Positions 58,182-64,000 of a DNA stretch of 64,000 bases are shown in pieces. Every line of letters starts with the position of its first letter. Within the stretch, counting starts at the first letter, position 1. The notes beneath the pieces are model-generated. The model ran no database searches and had not been told where the DNA came from. It worked only from the letters and a program-made list of their open reading frames with translations. Source of the DNA: JAOARY01 sp045345765 (GTDB taxonomy: Bacteria > Bacillota > Clostridia > Peptostreptococcales > Peptostreptococcaceae); the NCBI GenBank assembly GCA_045345765.1, contig CP148265.1, forward strand, positions 806,001 to 870,000, in the 5' to 3' direction. Made by a program: the position numbers and the translations under genes.

Positions 58182-58907
58182 TTATCTAAATGGTAGTACA
58201 TCGTCCCAAAATCCCCAACCTTCACTATAAAATACATAAACCTTTGGAGATTTAACAAGCTCTCTTGGAGTTACCATGCTTAAACTACTATTTACATTAA
58301 CTATATCTATTCCTTGTTCATGATAAGCTCTCCATACTAATTGAGAACAATACCATGCATCATCATCCCATATAATTCCTGGTCTTGGTATATTGTAAGG
58401 ATCTCCAACTTGCGCTTTACAATAATCCATAGCATCTTGCTTTTGTTTTTCTGTAACATCTTTAAGTCTTAACCCCTTCATACTCTTATATCTTTTCTTC
58501 CATATATTATTCCAAATTGCTACCCCAGGATGTGTATCATGCCAATTTGCATTAGCTTCAACTGTATAATATTTGTCAACAACCATAGCTGCATGACCTG
58601 TTATACTATCACTTGATACTAATATATCCCCATTAATTCCAAGTCCATAATTATTATCTAATGATCTTTTATTTCTTAAATTATTTTTCACTCTACTCTT
58701 ATCAACCTTGTATTTATTCCATTCATCTTTTAATTTTTCATTTTGATTTGCCATATAATCATATGCTTGTCTTTCTTCTGCCGTCAAGTTCATATAATAA
58801 TTATACTCTTTTTCACTCATTTTTGACGTGAAATCGTTTGCAAATGCTAAATTAGAAAATAACATCGTCCCTAAAATAATAGTAGATAATAATTTCTTTA
58901 ATTTCAT
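58182..58907 (-). CDS. Secreted YiiX/NlpC-P60-like cysteine hydrolase
   Basis: Exported protein of 241 residues with signal peptide (LLSTIILGTMLFSNLAFA, cleaved near residue 25). A helical region precedes a papain-like fold of the permuted YiiX/YebB type: GINGDILVSSDSITGHAAMVV, with the His ahead of the Cys in AWYCSQLVWRAYHEQGIDI (about residue 195). The His-before-Cys order marks the permuted branch (PF05708-like). Substrate may be a cell-wall peptide or lipid amide. Start at ATG 58907 behind GGGAGTG; the GTG earlier lies in that site. Confidence 0.8.
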   Translation of the reverse strand: MKLKKLLSTIILGTMLFSNLAFANDFTSKMSEKEYNYYMNLTAEERQAYDYMANQNEKLKDEWNKYKVDKSRVKNNLRNKRSLDNNYGLGINGDILVSSDSITGHAAMVVDKYYTVEANANWHDTHPGVAIWNNIWKKRYKSMKGLRLKDVTEKQKQDAMDYCKAQVGDPYNIPRPGIIWDDDAWYCSQLVWRAYHEQGIDIVNVNSSLSMVTPRELVKSPKVYVFYSEGWGFWDDVLPFR

Positions 58908-59350
58908 AAATAACACTCCCTTTAATAAAGATATTTAAGCTATAGTAAGAATATTCTTAATTTTTTATTTATATATACATTTATTATGTATTTTTTATAG
59001 TTTTTTATATAATTTGTTTTTATATTTTTATTTATTATTATATAAAAAATAAATTAAGAATTCCTACAATAAAATTTTACCCATTTCTCCTGCACTTTAC
59101 AACCACTTATACTCACATAGCTAGTTTTATGTCGCACTTTGTTTTTTTATTTCTATTTAAGTTTTTTTTTCAACCTTTTAAGTTCTTTTATTTTAGCTTT
59201 TTATTCAAAACGTTTTTTTTAGTTCAGCAATGTACCATTTGAAACTATTGGTTTTTGTAAAACGAATAATTTCACTTATAAATTTATACAAAATTCCAAA
59301 TTTTCTTTTTTGAATCTATTTTTAAAATAATTATAAAATATACACAATAT

Positions 59351-59505
59351 AAGCCTAAACTTATATGTATCAACCATACAATTTTTTTATTAGCTGAAGT
59401 TTTTTATAATTTTAAAAATAATAATATCAAATCAGCTATGATTTATAGTATTTCTATTATTTTTATATTAATTCCTTTAATCATGATTTATAAAAAATTA
59501 TTTTG
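59351..59505 (+). pseudogene. Possible frameshifted remnant of a membrane-protein gene
   Basis: Within the 889-base gap 58908-59796 no intact gene was found. Two overlapping plus frames (INHTIFLLAE, then FYNFKNNNIKSAMIYS and IIFILIPLIMIYKKLF) join into a plausible hydrophobic C-terminus, if one base is inserted in a T-run near 59400. A terminator-like palindrome follows at once. This may be only chance in AT-rich DNA. Confidence 0.25.
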
Positions 59506-59520
59506 ATTTAAATAAATAAA

Positions 59521-59570
59521 AATGGGGCTGTGTGATTAACATAAATTTATGTTAATCACACAGCCCCATT
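59521..59570. repeat. Perfect 50-base palindrome
   Basis: Two exact 25-base arms (GGGGCTGTGTGATTAACAT in the left arm) meet without loop and are followed by TTTTTTC on the plus strand. It acts like a strong terminator, yet no intact gene reads into it. Its outer GGGGCTGT.TGATTAA resembles the ends of the dispersed palindromic element. Confidence 0.9.
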
Positions 59571-59632
59571 TTTTCAAGGGGTAATCTAATATCAATCTTT
59601 TACTTTTATTCAAGGGATAATCAATCCAGTTT

Positions 59633-59680
59633 CTAAGAATTTTGATAAAATCCCAATCAAAAATTTTATCAATATCTTAG
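59633..59680. repeat. Imperfect inverted repeat in the gene-poor stretch
   Basis: CTAAGAATTTTGATAAAAT and ATTTTATCAATATCTTAG arms. Just before it a short direct repeat TTCAAGGG-TAATC occurs twice (about 59574 and 59609). No coding function seen. Confidence 0.6.
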
Positions 59681-59796
59681 AACAATGTATTTAAATATAT
59701 AAAAATATATTTTTGGCAAAAATTTTAAATTCATAGTTATTTATATATTATAGCTTAATAATTTTATAATTAATTTTTTATTTTGACACTATAATT

Positions 59797-60459
59797 CTAT
59801 AATTCTATTTTTTGTATACTATTTATAATTTCTAAAATACTATCTTCTGCTGCTACAGAATTTGAGCTTGTTGTTATATATATAATAAAATAATCATCTA
59901 TAAGAGCTATGTAATTAGACTCTTTAAAATTCATACCACAAATCTCATATTCTAAAGAAAACTCCTTAAAATCTATGTTATTTATCTTTCTGTCCATAAG
60001 AGAAGATTTTAATCTCAAATCATCAAAGTTAGATAATCTATTTTCAACTTCATCTCTAAAACCTTCAAAGTAACTAAAATAATTCTTTGAAAAATCCAAA
60101 TCACTTTTTATTGGTTTTATAACAAATGTAAAAACATTCTTTTGTTCTAATATATCATCAGAATCCATATATAATCCTACTGGTATAGATGTTTTTATAA
60201 CATCTTCAATATTTTCATCTTCTGAAAAATATCTAAAATTATCTGGATAATCAAAACTTATATTAAAAAATTCATTTGTATACCTGTTATTTTTTATTAA
60301 ACCTTTATAGTCATCTTCACTTGGAATCAATACTTCTTTAATAGACTCCTCTTTTGAAATATTATTAGTATCTGTATCTTTATATGTAAATGATACCAAT
60401 AACATCATCAAAGTAAATATAACTATTATAAAGGTCAATAATTTATAATTTCTTTTCAT
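59797..60459 (-). CDS. Membrane-anchored or secreted protein of unknown function
   Basis: Product of 220 residues with an N-terminal anchor (LLTFIIVIFTLMMLLVSFTY). The mature part begins with an acidic linker, then YTNEFFNISFDYPDNFRYF and later NFKESNYIALIDDYFIIYITT, ending SILEIINSIQKIEL. This layout resembles PsbP-like extracytoplasmic proteins of Firmicutes, though no firm match can be claimed. Monocistronic. Confidence 0.68.
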   Translation of the reverse strand: MKRNYKLLTFIIVIFTLMMLLVSFTYKDTDTNNISKEESIKEVLIPSEDDYKGLIKNNRYTNEFFNISFDYPDNFRYFSEDENIEDVIKTSIPVGLYMDSDDILEQKNVFTFVIKPIKSDLDFSKNYFSYFEGFRDEVENRLSNFDDLRLKSSLMDRKINNIDFKEFSLEYEICGMNFKESNYIALIDDYFIIYITTSSNSVAAEDSILEIINSIQKIEL

Positions 60460-60587
60460 ATTGCACCAACCTTTTTTTTCCTCGCAAAAATCATTAAAAA
60501 TATAATTCCTCTAAAAATTTTTTACTACTCAAAATAATATACCACTAAAAAAATTTTTTTCAACTTTTTGATTCAAAAAAACATAGA

Positions 60588-60618
60588 AAAAAAGTCCTAT
60601 AGATTTTTAGGACTTTTT
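60588..60618. terminator. Terminator-like hairpin
   Basis: AAAAAGTCCTA / TTAGGACTTTTT arms with A/T runs on both sides, in the 576-base stretch 60460-61035 between two exported-protein genes. The remainder of that stretch is AT-rich with no coding signal; a distant AAAACAGTTT / AAACTGTTTT pair (60688, 60803) is also present. Confidence 0.7.
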
Positions 60619-61035
60619 GAATATCTAGCTTTTAATTAAAATAAAAAAATTATTTTTAATATGATTTTGATTTTAATTTCGACAAAAAAACAGTTTGATT
60701 TTTTAGAAAATTTAAAAATTATTCAATAAGTACTAAATAATAGAGTTATATAAATACTTTCGCACTTTTTAAAGTATATTTTAGCAATTCTTAATTGAAA
60801 TGAAACTGTTTTCTTAGAACCTTATTAACCAATTCTAAAAATTTATTGGGTTTTTATATATAAAAATAAATAAAATTTTTTGTAATTTAATTTTTTTGTA
60901 ATTAAAAACAAATAAATATTTATATTAATAGCAGTAACTATAAATATATTTTCTAATTACATCTATAAATATTTATTTGTTATTCACTTTATATTTTTCT
61001 ATATATTAATGTAAGAATTTTTTTATTTTTATTTT

Positions 61036-61683
61036 TTAATAAAAAAGTACTTCCTCTATTATAGAATTTTTTGCATTGATTTTTAATGTTAATACTGTTT
61101 CTTTATCTTTTTGATAATCAAACACATAAAATTCAACATCTTCACTATCAAATACTAATTCTTTTGCTATATTCGATAATTTATAATCTTTTTTCTTAAG
61201 TCTTTCTTCTACAAATTTATTTGCTAATCCTTTTGCTTTATCTTCATCACAAGATTTTAAATCCTCACTATTATCAACATATTTTATATAAAATACATTT
61301 GAATTAAGTGCATCTACATGAACCCTAACAAAATAATTTTCATTTTCAAATAAACATCTGTAAAATTTATTTGTATTACTGTAATTCTCGAAGATTGAAG
61401 AAAATTTAGCTCCTTGTGATAAGGTATCTATATCAAATAGTTCTTTTAACTTATCACTCGCTATTTTTTTTGCATCTTCCTCTATTAAATTTACATCTTC
61501 CACCTTTGTTTTTTTTAATGTTTTTTCGACTTCTATATTTACCGTATCTGATTGAGCTTCTATTTTTATATCACTATTTTTATCATCAATTTTTACAGCC
61601 TCCATCTCTTCCTTCTTATTGCAAGCTGAAAATAAAAATATCATGGTAAATGTCAAAATTAATATTTTAATGCTTTTTTTCAA
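61036..61683 (-). CDS. Lipoprotein of unknown function
   Basis: Product of 216 residues with a lipoprotein signal: hydrophobic KILILTFTMIFLF and lipobox LFSAC, Cys about residue 20. A short acidic linker follows, then two similar segments (EDAKKIASDKLKELFDID and EDKAKGLANKFVEERLKKKD) hinting at PepSY-like repeats. The fold is not certain. Start taken as TTG 61683, eight bases from AGGAG; ATG 61689 is only two bases away from it. Sits alone on the minus strand. Confidence 0.68.
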   Translation of the reverse strand: MKKSIKILILTFTMIFLFSACNKKEEMEAVKIDDKNSDIKIEAQSDTVNIEVEKTLKKTKVEDVNLIEEDAKKIASDKLKELFDIDTLSQGAKFSSIFENYSNTNKFYRCLFENENYFVRVHVDALNSNVFYIKYVDNSEDLKSCDEDKAKGLANKFVEERLKKKDYKLSNIAKELVFDSEDVEFYVFDYQKDKETVLTLKINAKNSIIEEVLFY

Positions 61684-61949
61684 CAACATCACTCCTTTCG
61701 TTATGATTATAATGTATTTTTACTAAAAAGATAATTACAATAAGCAATTTAAAGTTTACAAAAAAGTTAATCTAAATATTTTTAATATTTTAATTATTTA
61801 TATTTTAGACTATATAAATTTTTTTTTATGTTGTAAAATATATTTAAAAGAATTCAAATATTTATATTATCTAAATACTTTACATATAATATAAATAACA
61901 TCTATTTTAATACTTTTTATAACAAAATATATTACTAAGGGGTGGTCTG

Positions 61950-63950
61950 ATGCAAGACTTAATCAAAAAGGAAAAAGAAATCTATAACGGAAATCTAAAT
62001 AAAATAAAAAATATGGATTTAACAGCCATAGAAAAATACGAAGATTATTTTACTAAATCAAATGAATTTATAGCTACATTAAATGCTATGCTTAATAATC
62101 TAAATGAAGATTATTTTACTAATAATAGTATAGATAAATTAAAAGAAGATAATAATAAATTATATGAGGAGTTATTTACTTCAAATTATTCTACATCTTA
62201 TTCTAATCCAGTTTATTGCGTAGATAAATTTGATAAACAAGGTAAGATATTTTCATATGTTTATCATCAATTAAGATCTTTAATTCCTTCTATATATAAT
62301 CAAAAATTTGATAAATTAAATAAAACATTAGACCTTTATATTAATTTTTATGAAGAAGTTAATAAAGATGATTCTTTCGAAAATCTAAATGAACTTATAA
62401 AAGAATTTGCTATAGACCATGCTTATTCTAATTATGTTGATTTTGTAAATGTAGGTTATGCTCATGATTATTTTAACTATACAAATATATTAAATGAATC
62501 AGACCTTAAAGATCCAAAGTATTTATTTAAATTTGGTTCTTATGTTAGTGATGATGAAATAAAAACAGTAGAGTTCTTATCTAATTATGACGAAGCTAAA
62601 TTAGACGAATTATCAAAATCAATAGCAAATGCTTATGTAGAAGGTTTTAAAAGAGATAATAAAGATTATACATTAAGAAAGCATGTAAGAATTGTTTGTA
62701 ATTTAGGACAAGAACTTATAACTAAAAAAATAATAGATTATTTAAAAGAATTTGATTTAAACGGTTATATATATGATATTGAAACTAAGGAATTAAATAA
62801 ACAATACAACTATGACCATAAATTTGACTTAGCACTTTATCTAAATGAACATTTTATAACTCATTCGAATAAAGAATTTAAAAGAGCTTGCAAGGATAAG
62901 GAAGAAGTTCTAAGAAATTATTCAGGTATATTATTCATAGAAAGATTTGGTGAAGAACCATTCTCTCCAAAATCTAATGATGCTAGAATAACATTAAATG
63001 AAGAAGAACAAAAATACTATCAAACAATGCAACAAAACAGAAGAGTAGTTATAGAAGAATATGTTCCAGAAACACAAAGAAGCTTCTGTATAGTGGCTTT
63101 CCCTGTGTATGAAATAGGTGATAATTTCAAAGAAATATTTGAAGATATAATAAAAATAAATATGTTAGATGTTTATAAATATGAAAAAATTCAAACTACA
63201 CTTATAAATGCTTTAGATGAAGCAGAGTTTGTACATGTTAAAGGTAGCGGCTCAAATAAAACAAATATCAAAGTAAAAATGCACAAACTTAATAATAAAG
63301 AAAAGGAAACTAATTTCGTAAACTGTGTTGCTGATGTTAATATTCCTCTTGGAGAAGTATTTACTTCACCTGTATTAAAGGATACAAATGGAATATTACA
63401 TGTTGAAGATATTTATCTAAATGGCTTTAGATATTTGAACCTTGAAATAGAGTTTGAAGATGGTTATGTTAAGAACTATACTTGTACTAATTTTGAAAAG
63501 GAAGAAGATAATAAAAACTATATAAAAGAAAATTTATTATTCCCTCATAACACTTTACCAATTGGTGAATTTGCAATCGGTACTAATACATTAGCATATG
63601 TTATATCTAAGAAATATAATATATTAGATAAATTACCTATTTTAATAATAGAAAAAATGGGCCCTCACTTTGCAATTGGTGATACTTGTTTTTCTTGGTC
63701 AGAAGATAATAAGGTTTATAATCCAATGGATAATAAAGAAATAATGGCAAAAGATAATGAAAGATCAATACTTAGAAAAGAGGATGTATCTAAGGCTTAT
63801 ACTAATTGTCATACAGATATAACTTTGCCTTATGATTCTTTAGAAAGAATCAGTGCTATAACTTATGATAATAAAGAAATTGATATAATAAGAGATAGCA
63901 GATTCGTTCTTGAAGGAACTTTAGAACTAAATGAACCTTTTGATAAATAA
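61950..63950 (+). CDS. M29-type aminopeptidase with long N-terminal extension
   Basis: Predicted metallo-aminopeptidase of 666 residues. The C-terminal 420 residues match the M29 (AmpS/AmpT) family. NIPLGEVFTSP with Glu469, LPIGEFAIGTN with Glu540, MGPHFAIGD with His573, and CHTDITL with His621 and Asp623 supply the two-metal site. The N-terminal ~220 residues are helical, begin MQDLIKKEKEIYNG, and match nothing I know; typical M29 enzymes have about 410 residues. No signal peptide, so cytosolic. AAGGGGTGG precedes the ATG. Confidence 0.8.
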   Translation: MQDLIKKEKEIYNGNLNKIKNMDLTAIEKYEDYFTKSNEFIATLNAMLNNLNEDYFTNNSIDKLKEDNNKLYEELFTSNYSTSYSNPVYCVDKFDKQGKIFSYVYHQLRSLIPSIYNQKFDKLNKTLDLYINFYEEVNKDDSFENLNELIKEFAIDHAYSNYVDFVNVGYAHDYFNYTNILNESDLKDPKYLFKFGSYVSDDEIKTVEFLSNYDEAKLDELSKSIANAYVEGFKRDNKDYTLRKHVRIVCNLGQELITKKIIDYLKEFDLNGYIYDIETKELNKQYNYDHKFDLALYLNEHFITHSNKEFKRACKDKEEVLRNYSGILFIERFGEEPFSPKSNDARITLNEEEQKYYQTMQQNRRVVIEEYVPETQRSFCIVAFPVYEIGDNFKEIFEDIIKINMLDVYKYEKIQTTLINALDEAEFVHVKGSGSNKTNIKVKMHKLNNKEKETNFVNCVADVNIPLGEVFTSPVLKDTNGILHVEDIYLNGFRYLNLEIEFEDGYVKNYTCTNFEKEEDNKNYIKENLLFPHNTLPIGEFAIGTNTLAYVISKKYNILDKLPILIIEKMGPHFAIGDTCFSWSEDNKVYNPMDNKEIMAKDNERSILRKEDVSKAYTNCHTDITLPYDSLERISAITYDNKEIDIIRDSRFVLEGTLELNEPFDK

Positions 63951-63973
63951 AAAATTCTTATAAAAAATTATAC

Positions 63974-64000
63974 GAGGCTGTCACATCAAAAAATTTAGCT
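63974..64000. repeat. Dispersed palindromic element, copy C, cut by the window end
   Basis: GAGGCTGTCACATC then AAAAAATTTAGCT matches the first 30 bases of the reverse complement of copy A (GGGGCTGTCACATT, then AAGAAATTCAGCT). It starts 23 bases after the aminopeptidase stop and would continue beyond the right edge. Confidence 0.55.

Noticed and set aside
58908..59796. Intact gene in the large gap
   Set aside because: All frames are broken by frequent stops; only a frameshifted hydrophobic remnant can be suggested.

Overview
The window is AT-rich, densely coding DNA from a low-GC, Gram-positive, flagellated bacterium. The best fit is the class Clostridia: AGGAG-type ribosome sites, a SAM-I riboswitch before metK, class III fructose-bisphosphatase, many small intrinsic terminators, PTS sugar operons and several c-di-GMP proteins. 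The order fabZ - flhP - flhO - mbl matches the Bacillus subtilis arrangement, although no spoIIID-like gene sits upstream of mbl here. Species cannot be named from the sequence alone. No rRNA, tRNA, CRISPR array or intact insertion sequence was seen.

Layout. 1-735: 5' end of metK (minus) with promoter and SAM-I riboswitch. 736-5398: exported phosphodiester-glycosidase-like protein, TtcA-type PP-loop protein, a small membrane exporter and an AEC permease. 5550-11621: phosphoglucomutase, FabZ, then a rod-protein/mbl block (flgJ-like, flhP, flhO, mbl). 11789-24316: a large tellurium-resistance-type (Ter) stress island. On the minus strand it has a cation exchanger, three TerD proteins, a citrate-lyase-like enzyme, a PRTase-TRSP protein, a StiP protein and a HAD phosphatase. 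Divergently, on the plus strand, it has a DUF1836 regulator, an enlarged YceG-like protein and TelA. 24475-28806: HD-GYP phosphodiesterase, class III FBPase, lipid kinase. 28922-34445: an orphan coiled-coil protein, a duplicated LRR lipoprotein-like pair, deoC behind an unidentified attenuator-type leader, a patatin and an orphan. 34547-39850: an N-acetylglucosamine module (nagE, nagA, nagB, EIIA) controlled by a BglG/GlcT-type antiterminator; RAT-like sites lie before both nagE and the antiterminator gene. 40062-46980: three PAS/GGDEF-type proteins around a pseudouridine operon (psuK-psuG). 47096-52045: carbonic anhydrase, LarE, and an iron operon (DUF2325, two FeoA, FeoB, Cys-rich tail protein) behind Fur-box-like DNA. 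52763-56996: trehalose operon treB-treA with treR and operator palindromes. 57119-64000: exported proteins of unknown function, a gene-poor stretch with a perfect 50-bp palindrome, and an M29-type aminopeptidase with a long N-terminal extension.

How the parts fit. The Ter island looks like one stress-response locus: TerD/TelA proteins at or near the membrane, a cation exchanger, and a set of enzymes (PRTase, StiP, HAD, lyase, YceG) previously proposed from comparative genomics to make a nucleoside-like metabolite. The sugar modules feed N-acetylglucosamine and trehalose into glycolysis, with FBPase and PgcA handling hexose phosphates. The nucleoside-salvage genes (deoC, psuK, psuG) route pentoses to central metabolism.

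The most noteworthy observations are: the Ter island with its duplicated, polyasparagine-linked YceG; the uncharacterised deoC leader; the paired RAT sites; a dispersed palindromic repeat present in two full copies and one cut by the window end; a treB tail built from a 13-bp tandem repeat; and a recent tandem duplication of LRR genes with loss of the repeats in one copy. Several coding starts were moved from the longest open frame to the codon with a properly spaced Shine-Dalgarno sequence, as noted per gene.
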